36,587 nt of DNA from positions 1 to 36,587 of the forward strand of contig JAJPHA010000068.1 in NCBI GenBank assembly GCA_021325475.1, given 5' to 3'. The notes beneath the pieces were generated by a model. The model worked only from the letters and a program-made list of their open reading frames with translations, searched no databases and was not told the DNA's origin. Each line of letters opens with the position of its first letter. Position 1 is the stretch's first letter. The translations under genes and the position numbers were made by a program. Origin of the DNA: Rhodanobacteraceae bacterium (lineage in GTDB: Bacteria; Pseudomonadota; Gammaproteobacteria; Xanthomonadales; Rhodanobacteraceae). Of the stretch, positions 11,362 through 19,398 are shown one piece after another.

Positions 11362-11942
11362 GCGCTGCGCCGCTCCGCGCCCTGGCGCGCGATGGTGTTG
11401 GTGCGGCGGATCTTCTTCTGCAACTGCAGAATGCCGTAGACCAGCGCCTCGGCGGTCGGCGGGCAGCCGGGCACGTAGACGTCCACCGGCACGATGCGAT
11501 CGCAGCCGCGCACCACCGCGTAGGAATAATGGTAGTAGCCGCCGCCGTTCGCGCACGAACCCATCGAGATCACCCACTTCGGGTCGGGCATCTGGTCGTA
11601 GACGCGGCGCAGCGCCGGCGCCATCTTGTTGACCAGCGTGCCGGCGACGATCATCACGTCGGACTGGCGCGGGCTCGGCCGGAACACCACGCCGTAGCGA
11701 TCCAGGTCGATGCGCGCGGCGCCGGCGTGCATCATCTCCACCGCGCAGCAGGCCAGCCCGAACGTCATCGGCCACATCGAGCCGGTGCGCGCCCAGTTGA
11801 TCAGGCTGTCGAGGGTGGCGGTGACGAAACCGCGCTGCAGCAGCGGATTGTCGCCGCCGGGACGCAGGATGTCGTCCACCGGGCCGGTCGGCACCGGATT
11901 GAGGAACAGCTTCTTCTCGACCGTGGTGTCGATCATTCCCAT
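11358..11942 (-). CDS. nuoB: NADH-quinone oxidoreductase subunit B (NuoB), cluster N2
   Basis: Subunit that carries the terminal [4Fe-4S] cluster N2, which reduces quinone. From ATG 11942 it is 194 residues ([13 protein letters not shown]). The cluster ligands are C65, C66 ([10 protein letters not shown]), C130 (MGSCANGGG) and C160 (VPGCPPTAE). A second ATG at 11936 overlaps the nuoA stop as ATGA and would give 192 residues. The outer ATG is preferred because AAGGG lies nine bases upstream of it and because xanthomonad NuoB proteins, as I recall them, begin MGV/MGM. The two choices differ only by Met-Gly. Confidence 0.95.
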   Translation of the reverse strand: MGMIDTTVEKKLFLNPVPTGPVDDILRPGGDNPLLQRGFVTATLDSLINWARTGSMWPMTFGLACCAVEMMHAGAARIDLDRYGVVFRPSPRQSDVMIVAGTLVNKMAPALRRVYDQMPDPKWVISMGSCANGGGYYHYSYAVVRGCDRIVPVDVYVPGCPPTAEALVYGILQLQKKIRRTNTIARQGAERRSA

Positions 11943-12289
11943 TCCAGCGCGCCCTTCTTCCAGCAGTATACAAATCCCAAAAGCAGCAACCCGAGGAACA
12001 CCGCCATCTCCAGGATCGCGACGACGCCGATCTGGCGGAACACCACCGCCCACGGGAACAGGAAGGCGATTTCCAGATCGAAGATGATGAACAGGATCGC
12101 GATCAGGTAATAGCGCACATCGAACTGCATGCGCGCGTCCTCGAACGCCTCGAAGCCGCATTCGTAGGGTGCGGTCTTCTGCTTGTCCGGACGGCGCGGA
12201 CCGAGCAGCCAGCCGGCGAGCAGCAACGCCGTGCCGATGCCGCCGGCGACGATCAGGAACAGCAGTATCGGCAGGTATTCGCTGAGCAC
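11933..12289 (-). CDS. nuoA: NADH-quinone oxidoreductase subunit A (NuoA)
   Basis: First gene of the complex I operon; a small membrane subunit with three transmembrane helices, 118 residues. GTG at 12289 ([17 protein letters not shown]) is chosen because the open frame further upstream (to 12337) adds 16 residues unlike NuoA. The family signature [20 protein letters not shown], followed by [19 protein letters not shown], is clear; its cysteine lies in the quinone-site loop. The C-terminus overlaps nuoB. A terminator at 12393-12416 separates it from the tRNA upstream, so the operon should have its own promoter between about 12290 and 12392. Confidence 0.93.
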   Translation of the reverse strand: MLSEYLPILLFLIVAGGIGTALLLAGWLLGPRRPDKQKTAPYECGFEAFEDARMQFDVRYYLIAILFIIFDLEIAFLFPWAVVFRQIGVVAILEMAVFLGLLLLGFVYCWKKGALEWE

Positions 12290-12392
12290 GGGACGCGATC
12301 TCGGCAGGGCTGTCGCGAAGCCTTGGAATTTTCGCACGCGGGCACGGCATCGCGCAACGCGGCGCGGCGGCCGCGGCGCGCCGACGGCGGCG
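12290..12392 (-). promoter_or_regulatory. presumed nuo operon promoter/leader region
   Basis: This roughly 100-bp spacer lies between the upstream terminator and nuoA, so the nuo promoter should be here. On the minus strand TTGCGC is followed after about 18 bases by GAAAAT, a weak sigma70-like pair near 12325-12355. It is not a convincing match. No operator or riboswitch is recognised. Confidence 0.3.
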
Positions 12393-12416
12393 ACAAAAAA
12401 GCCCGCGAACGCGGGC
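12393..12416 (-). terminator. rho-independent terminator after tRNA-Leu
   Basis: On the minus strand, GCCCGC and GCGGGC form a GC stem around a GTTC loop, and the stem is followed directly by six T residues (complement of 12394-12399). It lies about 13 bp after the 3' end of the tRNA-Leu gene, in the right direction to end the secG/tRNA transcript before nuoA. Confidence 0.88.
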
Positions 12417-12428
12417 TCGAAGCAATGC

Positions 12429-12513
12429 TGGTGCCCAGGAGAGGACTCGAACCTCCACGACTCTCGTCGCTACCACCTCAAGGTAGTGCGTCTACCAATT
12501 CCGCCACCTGGGC
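12429..12513 (-). tRNA. tRNA-Leu (anticodon GAG)
   Basis: The minus strand reads as an 85-nt class II tRNA with an encoded CCA end. The acceptor stem GCCCAGG pairs with CCTGGGC. The D-arm contains GGAATTGGTAGAC. The anticodon stem CTACC/GGTAG encloses the loop TTGAGGT, giving anticodon GAG (reads CUC and CUU). A variable arm of leucine type (CGACGAGAGTCG) follows, then the T-arm GGAGGTTCGAGTCCTCT. It sits between secG and the terminator, in the usual place upstream of nuoA for this lineage. Confidence 0.97.
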
Positions 12514-12576
12514 TTGGTGTGGCGCGGCTCCCTGCCATGCGGCCTGCGCATCCCGCGCCGGCCTTCGATCGCAAGC

Positions 12577-13008
12577 TTACGGGTTCTTCTGCGGCTCGGG
12601 TTTCTCTCCGCCGCCGGATTTCTTCTCCGCCGCGGGCGCGGCACTGGGTGCCGGTTTGTCCGCGCCGCTCGCCGGCGCGGCGGGTACGTCGTTCCGGGTC
12701 GGCTCCGGCGCCTTGTCCGGCGCCGGCGCGGCCACTCCGGCCATGACGCCGAGATCGCTTTCGGGCTTGGTCGCGGCCGGATGCAGGGTGATGCCCATGA
12801 TCAGACTGAGCAGGAAGAACACGCCCGCCAGGATCGCCGTGCTGCGCGACAGGAAGTTCGCCGCGCCGCGCGCGCCGAACACCGTGGCCGAAGCGCCCGC
12901 GCCGAACCCCGAGCCCGCCTGCGCACCGGCGCCGCGTTGCAACAGGATCAAGCCGATCATCGCCACGGCGACGAGCACGTAAATCACGTTGAAAATGGTC
13001 AACAACAT
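12577..13008 (-). CDS. secG: preprotein translocase subunit SecG
   Basis: Small accessory subunit of the SecYEG channel, 143 residues from ATG 13008 (MLLTIFNVIYVLVAVAMIGL). The two transmembrane helices are at about 2-20 and 56-76. Between them lies the family loop LLQRGAGAQAGSGFGAGASATVFGARG, split by the GSGFG motif. An extended C-terminal tail (about residues 80-143) rich in Ala, Pro, Lys and Glu makes it longer than the 110-residue E. coli protein; such tails are common in SecG and are of low complexity. The open frame upstream of 13008 overlaps non-coding sequence, so the inner ATG is used. It follows tpiA by 32 bp, probably co-transcribed. Confidence 0.93.
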   Translation of the reverse strand: MLLTIFNVIYVLVAVAMIGLILLQRGAGAQAGSGFGAGASATVFGARGAANFLSRSTAILAGVFFLLSLIMGITLHPAATKPESDLGVMAGVAAPAPDKAPEPTRNDVPAAPASGADKPAPSAAPAAEKKSGGGEKPEPQKNP

Positions 13009-13040
13009 CGTCTCTGCCTCATGCCCGCTGCGCGTCGCGC

Positions 13041-13790
13041 TCAGCTCCGCGCGGCGGCGCAAATCGCCAGAAAATCGGCGGCGACGAGCGAGGCGCCGCC
13101 GACCAGTCCGCCATCGACATCCGGCTGGGCGAAGAGCGCCGCCGCGTTGTCCGGCTTGACGCTGCCGCCGTAGAGGATCCGCAGCGAGTCGGAAATTCTA
13201 CCATCCTCGCGGCGCATTTTGCCACGGAGGAAGGCGTGCACCTCCTGCGCCTGGGCCGGCGTCGCCGTCCGCCCCGTGCCGATCGCCCACACCGGCTCGT
13301 AGGCGAGGATCGCCCGGGCGAACGCGCCGACACCGCAGCGCGCGATCACCGCATCGAGCTGCGCGGCGACGACCGCCTCGGTGCGGCCGGCGTCGCGTTG
13401 CTCCAGCGTCTCGCCGACGCACAACACCGGCACCAGGCCGGCCGCCTGCGCCTGCGCGAATTTCGCCGCGACGAGGTCGTTGGACTCGGCGTGGTATTGG
13501 CGCCGCTCCGAGTGCCCGACCAAGGTGTAGCGCGCGCCGACATCCTTGACCATCGTCGCCGCCACCTCGCCGGTGTAGGCGCCCTCGGCGTGCGCGCTCA
13601 CGTCCTGCGCGCCGAATGCGATCGACGTCGCGGCATGGGCCGCGGCGAGCTCGGCGAGATAGGGAAACGGCGGGAACACGGCGACCTCGCAGGCCGGCGT
13701 CGGCGCGCGGGCGAGTGCGTCGAGCAGCACCTTCGCGCTCGCGCGCGAGCCGTGCATCTTCCAGTTTCCGGCAACCAGTGGGCGGCGCAT
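13041..13790 (-). CDS. tpiA: triosephosphate isomerase
   Basis: Interconverts dihydroxyacetone phosphate and glyceraldehyde-3-phosphate in glycolysis, 249 residues from ATG 13790 (MRRPLVAGNWKMHGS). Catalytic residues are K11 (NWKMH), H93 (LVGHSERR) and E165 (AYEPVWAIGTG). The phosphate-gripping loops, including ILYGGSVKPDN near the C-terminus and GGLVGGASL, are intact. The length is normal. A good candidate promoter lies about 30-55 bp upstream. It leads into secG and the tRNA, a gene order known from xanthomonads. Confidence 0.96.
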   Translation of the reverse strand: MRRPLVAGNWKMHGSRASAKVLLDALARAPTPACEVAVFPPFPYLAELAAAHAATSIAFGAQDVSAHAEGAYTGEVAATMVKDVGARYTLVGHSERRQYHAESNDLVAAKFAQAQAAGLVPVLCVGETLEQRDAGRTEAVVAAQLDAVIARCGVGAFARAILAYEPVWAIGTGRTATPAQAQEVHAFLRGKMRREDGRISDSLRILYGGSVKPDNAAALFAQPDVDGGLVGGASLVAADFLAICAAARS

Positions 13791-13818
13791 GACACGATGG
13801 GCGATGGGCGGGGCGGCG

Positions 13819-13847
13819 AGGATAGCCAGCGAGCGCCGACGACGCAA
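13819..13847 (-). promoter_or_regulatory. candidate sigma70 promoter for tpiA-secG
   Basis: On the minus strand TTGCGT (complement of 13842-13847) and TATCCT (complement of 13819-13824) are separated by exactly 17 bases, and the tpiA ATG lies 28 bp downstream of the -10 box. On the plus strand TAGAAT at 13856-13861 could be a -10 box for the divergent dehydrogenase gene, but no -35 partner is seen for it. Confidence 0.5.
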
Positions 13848-13971
13848 TGTGCGGTTAGAATCCGCGGGCCAATGATGTTTCGCGCGACGCCGCGCCCGAC
13901 GCGAAACCATCGAGCGCGGCTGGTCCGTCCGCGCGAACCGATCGATCCCGATTCGACGCAGGGCTTGCCCG

Positions 13972-14793
13972 ATGACTCCGCCTGATCGAACCACCCCTCG
14001 CCGCGCCCTGGTCACCGGCGCCTCGGCCGGCATCGGCGCGGCGTTCGCGCGCGAACTCGCCATGCGCGGCTGCGCGCTCGTGCTCACCGCGCGCCGGCTC
14101 GATCGCATCGAGGCGCTGGCGCGCGAACTGCGCACCGCGCACGGCGTCGACGCGCACGCCATCGCCGCCGACCTCGCCGACCCCGAGACCCCCGCGCGGC
14201 TGTGCGCGGAGCTCGCGCGTCGTGGTCTCATCATCGACATCCTGATCAACAATGCCGGCTACGGCGTGCCGGGGCACTTCCTCGCGCCCTCTTGGCAGAC
14301 GCATGCCGATTTCCTGCAAGTGATGGTCACGGCGCCTTGCGAGCTCGTCCATCGGCTGCTGCCAGGCATGCGCGAGCGCGGCTACGGCCGCATCGCCAAC
14401 ATCGCCTCGCTCGCCGGCCTCGTGCCCGGCTCGGCCGGGCACACCTTGTACGCCGCCGCCAAGGCGTTCCTGATCAAGTTCTCGCAGTCGCTGGCGCTCG
14501 AGAACGCCGCGCACGGTGTCAAGGTCTGCGCGGTCTGTCCCGGCTTCACCTACTCCGAGTTCCACGACGTCACCGGCACGCGCTCGGTAGTGTCGCGGAT
14601 GCCGCGCTGGATGTGGCAGACCGCCGAGGCCGTGGCGCAGGACGGCCTCGCCGCCCTCGAACGCGGCGCGACCGTGCACGTCACCGGTCGCGTCAATCGC
14701 ACGATCCGCACGCTGTTCAAGCTGCTGCCCGAGCGCGCGGCGTTGCGCCTCATCCACCGCCGCTCGAAGGATTTCCGCCGCCAGGAGCCGTGA
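13972..14793 (+). CDS. SDR-family NAD(P)-dependent oxidoreductase
   Basis: Short-chain dehydrogenase/reductase of 273 residues from ATG 13972; substrate unknown. The cofactor-binding TGASAGIG motif is at 15-22, NNAG at 93-96, and the catalytic residues S146, Y160 and K164 lie in IASLAGLVPGSAGHTLYAAAK. The Ser-Tyr spacing is one residue longer than usual. The sequence after Y160 (AAAKAFLIKFSQSLALE) and the PGFTYSEFHD loop resemble the DltE/YqjQ-like group of SDRs. It lies on the opposite strand to its neighbours, between tpiA and glmM, and probably forms its own transcription unit. Its stop codon overlaps the GTG of a pseudogene fragment. Confidence 0.88.
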   Translation: MTPPDRTTPRRALVTGASAGIGAAFARELAMRGCALVLTARRLDRIEALARELRTAHGVDAHAIAADLADPETPARLCAELARRGLIIDILINNAGYGVPGHFLAPSWQTHADFLQVMVTAPCELVHRLLPGMRERGYGRIANIASLAGLVPGSAGHTLYAAAKAFLIKFSQSLALENAAHGVKVCAVCPGFTYSEFHDVTGTRSVVSRMPRWMWQTAEAVAQDGLAALERGATVHVTGRVNRTIRTLFKLLPERAALRLIHRRSKDFRRQEP

Positions 14794-14960
14794 GCGCCGC
14801 GAATTCGCAATGGGCGATCCTCGGCAACGGCGGCCCGGACGGATCGCAGAACGATCCCGTGACCACCGCCACCGCGACCGATCCCGCCGGCAACACTTCG
14901 GAGTTCTCCGACTGCTCAACCGAGGACACGATCTTCACCGACTCGCTCGAAGGCGATTGA
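14790..14960 (+). pseudogene. C-terminal remnant of an exported Thr/Ala-rich repeat protein
   Basis: An open frame that overlaps the dehydrogenase stop reads WAILGNGGPDGSQNDPVTTA, then TATDPAGNTSEFSDCSTEDT and IFTDSLEGD, stop at 14960. The segment T-A-T-D-x-A-G-N-T-S-E-F-S followed by a short acidic, aromatic tail (compare F-R-D-G-F-E) is, to my knowledge, the usual ending of large secreted CSLREA/choice-of-anchor-type proteins in this bacterial order. Only the last 56 or so codons remain, with no signal peptide, start region or ribosome-binding site. I read it as the tail of a gene deleted when this region was rearranged, although translational read-through coupling from the dehydrogenase (GTGA overlap) is formally possible. 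Confidence 0.6.
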
Positions 14961-14966
14961 ACGCGC

Positions 14967-15905
14967 TCAGATCAGCCGGATCTCGCGCAGCCGCTCCTGC
15001 AGGTAGTCGTGGGCGGTGATCGGCGCGGCGTAGCGGCGCGGATTGTCCGGGGTGACGCAGCACGGCAGCGGGTCGAGCACGACGTCGGGATTCGGGTGCA
15101 GGAAGAACGGCACCGAGTAGCGCGGCTTGCGCGCATCCTCGCCCGGCGGATTGACCACGCGGTGCGTGGTCGAGGGATAGACGTGGTTGGTCAGCCGTTG
15201 CAGCATGTCGCCGATGTTGACGACGATGGTATCGGCCTCGGCGGTGAACGGCACCCACTCGCCCTTGCGCGATTTCACTTCGAGCCCGGCCGTGCTGGCG
15301 CCGACCAGCAGGGTGATGAAGTTGATGTCCTCGTGCGCGCCGGCGCGCACGTTCGGGATGTCGGGCGTGGTGATCGGCGGATAGTGGATCGGACGCAGGA
15401 TCGAGTTGCCGCAATCGGTCTGGTCGTCGAAGAAGTTCTCCGCCAGGCCGAGGTGCAGCGCGAGCGCACGCAGCACGCGCGTGCCGAGCGCATCGAGCGC
15501 GCGATACAGCGCGAGCCCGTGGCTGCGGAACTCCGGCACTTCCTCCGGCCAAAGGTTCGGCGGCATCAGCACGGCGTAGCGCGAGTCCGCCGGCAGCTCG
15601 CGGCCGATGTGATAGAACTCCTTGAGATCCGGATAGCGCGAATCCTTCGCCGTCTCGATGCCGAACGGCGTGTAGCCGCGCGCGCCGCCGGTGCCGGGCC
15701 GGTGATACTTGAGCTTGATTTCGGTCGGCAGCGCGAAGAAGCGCTGGAACGCGGCGTAGGCGTCGTCGATCAGGCGTTGCGGGATGCCGTGTCCGCAGAT
15801 GCCGGCGAAGCCCCATTCGCGATAGGCTGCGCCGAGTTCGGCGACGAACGCCGCGCGGTCGTCGTCGTAGCGGCGGATGTCGAGGGTGGGAATGCGGTGG
15901 CTCAT
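14967..15905 (-). CDS. 2-oxoglutarate/Fe(II)-dependent oxygenase, isopenicillin-N-synthase-like
   Basis: Non-haem iron dioxygenase of 312 residues from ATG 15905 (MSHRIPTLDIRRY); substrate not predictable. It has the N-terminal DIOX_N-type region (GFAGICGHGIPQRLIDDAY, 33-50) and a double-stranded beta-helix core with iron ligands H191 and D193 (AGAHEDINFITLL) and H248 (TTHRVVNP). The 2-oxoglutarate-binding RxS pair is R262/S264 (PRYSVPFFLHP). An upstream in-frame ATG at 15926 lies within the end of glmM, so the inner start is used. It follows glmM by 17 bp on the same strand and is probably read from the same transcript. In the expected xanthomonad order glmM would be nearer tpiA, so this gene belongs to the inserted accessory block. 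Confidence 0.88.
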   Translation of the reverse strand: MSHRIPTLDIRRYDDDRAAFVAELGAAYREWGFAGICGHGIPQRLIDDAYAAFQRFFALPTEIKLKYHRPGTGGARGYTPFGIETAKDSRYPDLKEFYHIGRELPADSRYAVLMPPNLWPEEVPEFRSHGLALYRALDALGTRVLRALALHLGLAENFFDDQTDCGNSILRPIHYPPITTPDIPNVRAGAHEDINFITLLVGASTAGLEVKSRKGEWVPFTAEADTIVVNIGDMLQRLTNHVYPSTTHRVVNPPGEDARKPRYSVPFFLHPNPDVVLDPLPCCVTPDNPRRYAAPITAHDYLQERLREIRLI

Positions 15906-15922
15906 GTGCGGCGCGCGACAGT

Positions 15923-17260
15923 TCAACCCGCCGCGGATTGTACGGCGGCGGCGAGCGCCTCGGCGAGCCGGCGCACCTCGTCGGCATCGTCGCCCTCGAC
16001 GGTGACGCGTACCACCGGCTCGGTGCCGGAGGCGCGCAGCACCACGCGGCCGCGACCGCGCAGCGTTTCCTCAACTTCCGCCAGCGCCGCGCGCACCGGC
16101 GGTCGCATCACCCGCGCCGCGCTGTCGCTGGCACGCACGTTGACGGTGACCTGCGCCGCGCGTTGCAGCGCCGCGCGCGCCGCCGCCAGGGTCGTACCGC
16201 GGCGCCCGAGCGCGGCGAGCACGAGCAGCGCGCCGACGATGCCGTCGCCGGTCGGACCGACGTCGAGGCACAGCAGATGTCCCGAGGCCTCGCCGCCGAG
16301 CACGCCGCCGTGCTGCTTGAGCAGTTGCAGCACATGCCGATCGCCGACGTTGGCGCGCAGAAACTCCACGCCCAGTTCGCGGATCGCGCGCTCGACACCG
16401 TAGTTGGTCATCAGCGTGCCGACCACCGGGCCCCGCAGCGCGCCGCGCGCCTTGAGATCGCAGGCGAGCAGGTACAGCAGATCGTCGCCGTCGGCCAGCG
16501 CGCCGGTCTCGTCCACCATCACCACGCGATCGCCGTCGCCGTCGAAGGCGATGCCGAGCTCGGCGCCGCGCGCGCGCACCTCGGCCTGCAGCGCCGCCGG
16601 ATGGGTGGCGCCGCAATCGCGGTTGATGTTGAGGCCGTCGGGCGCCACACCGATCGCATGGACCTCGGCGCCGAGGCTCGCGAACAGTTTCGGTGCGATG
16701 TGGTAGGTGGCGCCGTGCGCGCAGTCGAGCACGATGCGACGTCCGCCGAGATCGAGCCCGGCGACGAGCGCGCGCACGAACGCGGCATAGCGTTGCGCGG
16801 CATCGTCCACGCGCGCGGCCTTGCCGATGCGCTCGGGCGGAACCGGCGGCGCGTTCGCATGCAGCGCGCGCTCGATCGCCCGTTCCGTCTCGTCGGCGAG
16901 CTTCTCGCCGGCGGCGTTGAAGAACTTGATGCCGTTGTCCCAGTACGGGTTGTGCGAGGCGCTGATGACGATGCCGGCGCTGGCGCCGAGCGCGCGCGTC
17001 AGGTACGCCACCGCCGGCGTCGGCATCGGCCCGAGCAGACGCACGTCGGCGCCGGCGGAGACCAGTCCGGCCTCCAGCGCCGATTCCAGCATGTAGCCGG
17101 AGATGCGCGTGTCCTTGCCGATCACCACCGTCGCGCGCGCGTCCGCGGCGAGCACGCGGCCGGCGGCGCGGCCGAGGGCGAGCATGAATTCGGCGGTGAT
17201 CGGCGGCTCGCCGGCGCGGCCGCGGATGCCGTCGGTGCCGAAGTAGCGCCGGTCGCTCAT
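15923..17260 (-). CDS. glmM: phosphoglucosamine mutase
   Basis: Converts glucosamine-6-phosphate to glucosamine-1-phosphate on the way to UDP-GlcNAc for peptidoglycan and LPS, 445 residues from ATG 17260 ([17 protein letters not shown]). The phosphoserine loop is [17 protein letters not shown] with S102. The metal-binding DGDGDR motif is at 240-245, the sugar-binding GEASGH loop is at about 325-330, and the phosphate-binding [11 protein letters not shown] is near the C-terminus. The open frame upstream (to 17551) is shadow. The spacer to pilZ (17261-17400) holds no recognisable gene. Confidence 0.96.
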   Translation of the reverse strand: MSDRRYFGTDGIRGRAGEPPITAEFMLALGRAAGRVLAADARATVVIGKDTRISGYMLESALEAGLVSAGADVRLLGPMPTPAVAYLTRALGASAGIVISASHNPYWDNGIKFFNAAGEKLADETERAIERALHANAPPVPPERIGKAARVDDAAQRYAAFVRALVAGLDLGGRRIVLDCAHGATYHIAPKLFASLGAEVHAIGVAPDGLNINRDCGATHPAALQAEVRARGAELGIAFDGDGDRVVMVDETGALADGDDLLYLLACDLKARGALRGPVVGTLMTNYGVERAIRELGVEFLRANVGDRHVLQLLKQHGGVLGGEASGHLLCLDVGPTGDGIVGALLVLAALGRRGTTLAAARAALQRAAQVTVNVRASDSAARVMRPPVRAALAEVEETLRGRGRVVLRASGTEPVVRVTVEGDDADEVRRLAEALAAAVQSAAG

Positions 17261-17400
17261 GACTCCACACCCCATCCGCGCATCCGTTCGGCAGTGGCGC
17301 CGAACGCCGGCGCGTCGCGCGCAGGCGCCGCCCGTCCGGCGCGCGGCGGTTGCAGGTCGAATCCGGTTCGCGGTGTTGCCGGCACGACGGACGCCGCGCC

Positions 17401-17766
17401 TCACATCGTGTGCGTCGCGCGATCGGAATTGATGATGCCGGCAAGGATCGATTCGATCTTGGTGCGCGCCGCCTCGCCGTCGGCCGAATCGTTGAACTGC
17501 ACGCCGATGCCGGCGGTGCGGTTGCCCTGCGCGCCGGGCGGCGTGATCCACACCACTTTGCCCGCCACCGGCAGGCGGTCCTTGTCGTCCATCAGCGTCA
17601 GTAGCAGGAACACCTCGTCGCCGACCGCATAGCGCTTGGAGGTCGGCACGAACAGGCCGCCGCCGCGCACGAACGGCATGTAGGCGTTGTACAACGCGCC
17701 CTTGTCCTTGATCGCCAGCGACAAGATGCCTTGCCGCGGCATGCCACCCATCGCGCCGGCTGCCAT
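17401..17766 (-). CDS. pilZ: PilZ-domain protein (type IV pilus PilZ type)
   Basis: Single-domain PilZ protein of 121 residues from ATG 17766. The sequence [32 protein letters not shown] followed by [21 protein letters not shown] is close to the stand-alone PilZ of type IV pili. It lacks the RxxxR motif needed for cyclic-di-GMP binding in canonical PilZ domains, as is usual for this subgroup. [19 protein letters not shown] is the conserved second half. It follows holB by 37 bp, matching the mltG-tmk-holB-pilZ order of pseudomonads and xanthomonads. By family knowledge it supports pilus biogenesis through PilB/FimX-type partners. Confidence 0.92.
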   Translation of the reverse strand: MAAGAMGGMPRQGILSLAIKDKGALYNAYMPFVRGGGLFVPTSKRYAVGDEVFLLLTLMDDKDRLPVAGKVVWITPPGAQGNRTAGIGVQFNDSADGEAARTKIESILAGIINSDRATHTM

Positions 17767-17803
17767 GCGGGATTTCCTCGTCGATTCCAGTTCCGTGCGT
17801 GGT

Positions 17804-18763
17804 TCAGCGCGACGCCGCCATGCCGCCGACCGCCTCGAGCACCACGAGCTCCGGCCGCAGCGGCCCGCGCAACAGCTCGCGCGCGCGGTTGATGCGGTCG
17901 AACCACGCCGATAGCTTGGTGAATTCCCCGCGCGAGGTCAAGGCGAGCGGCCCGCGGCCGCCGCGCGCCTGCGCCGCGGCCTCATCGTCGATCAGCGCGG
18001 CGGCGAACCACAGGCGCCGTTCCGCGTCCGCGCGCGCCCAGCGGTTGGCCAGCTCGACTGCGGACAGCCGACCCGCACACAACGCGCGCAGATCCGCCGC
18101 CACCTCGGCGCGCACGGCGAGGCTGCCGTCGCCGGCGAAGCGCAGCGCAAGACCGGGATTGCCACCACTCGCCGCCAGCGCCGCCGCCGCGGTGTCCGCC
18201 GCAATGCCCTGCTGCGCGAGCCACGCCAGCGCCTCGGCCGCGGTCGGCGACTGGAACTCGATGCGCTGGCAACGGCTGCGAATGGTGGCGGGCAGGCGCG
18301 CCGGTTGGTCGGCGACGAGCACGATCACGGTCGCCGGGCCGGGCTCCTCCAGCGTCTTCAGCAGCGCATTCGCCGCGGCGTGATTCATCGCGTCGGCCGG
18401 ATCGAGCAGTGCGATCTGCAGGCCGCCGAACTGCGCGGTCATCGCCAGTCGCTCGCCGAGCAGACGGATCTGCTCCACCACGATTTCGGTGCGCGGCTTG
18501 CCGTCGTCGCGCAGTTCGAGGCCGAGCGCCAGCCGATCCGGATGGCTGCCGGCGGCGACGAGGCGGCAGGCGCGGCAGGCGCCGCAGGCCATGCCCTCGG
18601 CATCCACGCGCTCGCACAGCAGCGCGGCGGCGAACGCGGCGGCGAAGGCGCGCTTGCCCACGCCGCCCGGCCCGCAAAGCAGGAGCGCATGCGGCAGCGT
18701 GCCCTGGGCGCGCCGCGCCGCCAGCCGCCGCCATGCTTCGCGCTGCCACGGCGCGAGCGTCAT
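17804..18763 (-). CDS. holB: DNA polymerase III subunit delta-prime
   Basis: Clamp-loader subunit delta-prime, 319 residues from ATG 18763, overlapping the tmk stop as ATGA. It has an AAA+ fold with a modified Walker A (CGPGGVGKR, 30-38; Arg replaces the usual Ser/Thr, as expected for a subunit that does not hydrolyse ATP). A zinc-binding cysteine group C50, C60, C63, C66 lies in CERVDAEGMACGACRACR. NAADALLKTLEEP-type sequence is present as HAAANALLKTLEEPGPATV (about 128-146), and the SRC sensor motif as TIRSRCQRIEF. Length and position between tmk and pilZ are normal. Confidence 0.94.
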   Translation of the reverse strand: MTLAPWQREAWRRLAARRAQGTLPHALLLCGPGGVGKRAFAAAFAAALLCERVDAEGMACGACRACRLVAAGSHPDRLALGLELRDDGKPRTEIVVEQIRLLGERLAMTAQFGGLQIALLDPADAMNHAAANALLKTLEEPGPATVIVLVADQPARLPATIRSRCQRIEFQSPTAAEALAWLAQQGIAADTAAAALAASGGNPGLALRFAGDGSLAVRAEVAADLRALCAGRLSAVELANRWARADAERRLWFAAALIDDEAAAQARGGRGPLALTSRGEFTKLSAWFDRINRARELLRGPLRPELVVLEAVGGMAASR

Positions 18764-19398
18764 GCCGGCACCCCGCCGCGCGCGAGAAACTCCGCGATCG
18801 CGCCCTGCACCTGCGCCAGCACCTCCGCCAGCGGGCGGCCGGCGTCGATCACGCGGAAGCGCCCTGGTTCGGCGGCGGCGCGCGCGCGGTAGGCGTCGCG
18901 CACCCGTTCGAAAAATTGCGCATTTTCCATTTCTATACGATCGGCCTCGCCGCGCCCATTCGCCCGCCGCAGACCTTCGACCACCGGCAGATCGAGCAGC
19001 AGCGTCAGGTCGGGCCGCACGCCGTCGGCCGCCCACGCCTCGAGCGCGGCGATGCGCGTCGCCGGCTGGCCGCGGCCGCCGCCCTGGTAGGCGTAGCTCG
19101 CGTCGGTGAAGCGGTCCGACAGCACCCAGCGGCCGGCGGCGAGCGCCGGCCGGATCACCTCGCGCACGAGCTGCGCGCGCGCGGCGAACATCAGCAGTAG
19201 TTCGGTTTCCGCGCTCATGCCGCGCAGCCGCGGATCGAGCAGCACGGCGCGGATCGCCTCGCCCGCCGGCGTACCGCCCGGTTCGCGCGTGACGACCACC
19301 TCCACACCGTGCGCGACCAGTGCCGCGCGCACCGTGTCGAGCACGGTGCTCTTGCCCGCACCCTCGCCGCCTTCCAGGGTGATGAGCTTGCCGGTCAT
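18760..19398 (-). CDS. tmk: thymidylate kinase
   Basis: Phosphorylates dTMP to dTDP, 212 residues from ATG 19398, overlapping the mltG stop as ATGA. The P-loop GGEGAGKST is at 10-18, the TREPGGTPAGEAIR segment (37-50) binds the nucleotide, and the DRFTDASYAYQGGGRG stretch (95-110) is the DR(Y/F) motif. The LID region around ANGRGEADRIE carries arginine outside the P-loop, as in the E. coli type. A pocket of unusually AT-rich codons lies at about 18909-18945 (RIEMENAQFFE). The gene is otherwise typical. Confidence 0.96.
   Translation of the reverse strand: MTGKLITLEGGEGAGKSTVLDTVRAALVAHGVEVVVTREPGGTPAGEAIRAVLLDPRLRGMSAETELLLMFAARAQLVREVIRPALAAGRWVLSDRFTDASYAYQGGGRGQPATRIAALEAWAADGVRPDLTLLLDLPVVEGLRRANGRGEADRIEMENAQFFERVRDAYRARAAAEPGRFRVIDAGRPLAEVLAQVQGAIAEFLARGGVPA

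Noticed and set aside
10627-11973. NuoB-NuoC fusion
   Set aside because: The frame upstream of the NuoC ATG is a shadow of nuoB; the true NuoB is in another frame and overlaps by only 4 bp.
13041-14252. Extended TpiA N-terminus
   Set aside because: Residues before MRRPLVAGNWK come from the divergent promoter and antisense of the SDR gene.
17261-17400. Possible small gene or terminator between glmM and pilZ
   Set aside because: No frame with a start and ribosome-binding site and no stem with T-tract is seen in these 140 bp.
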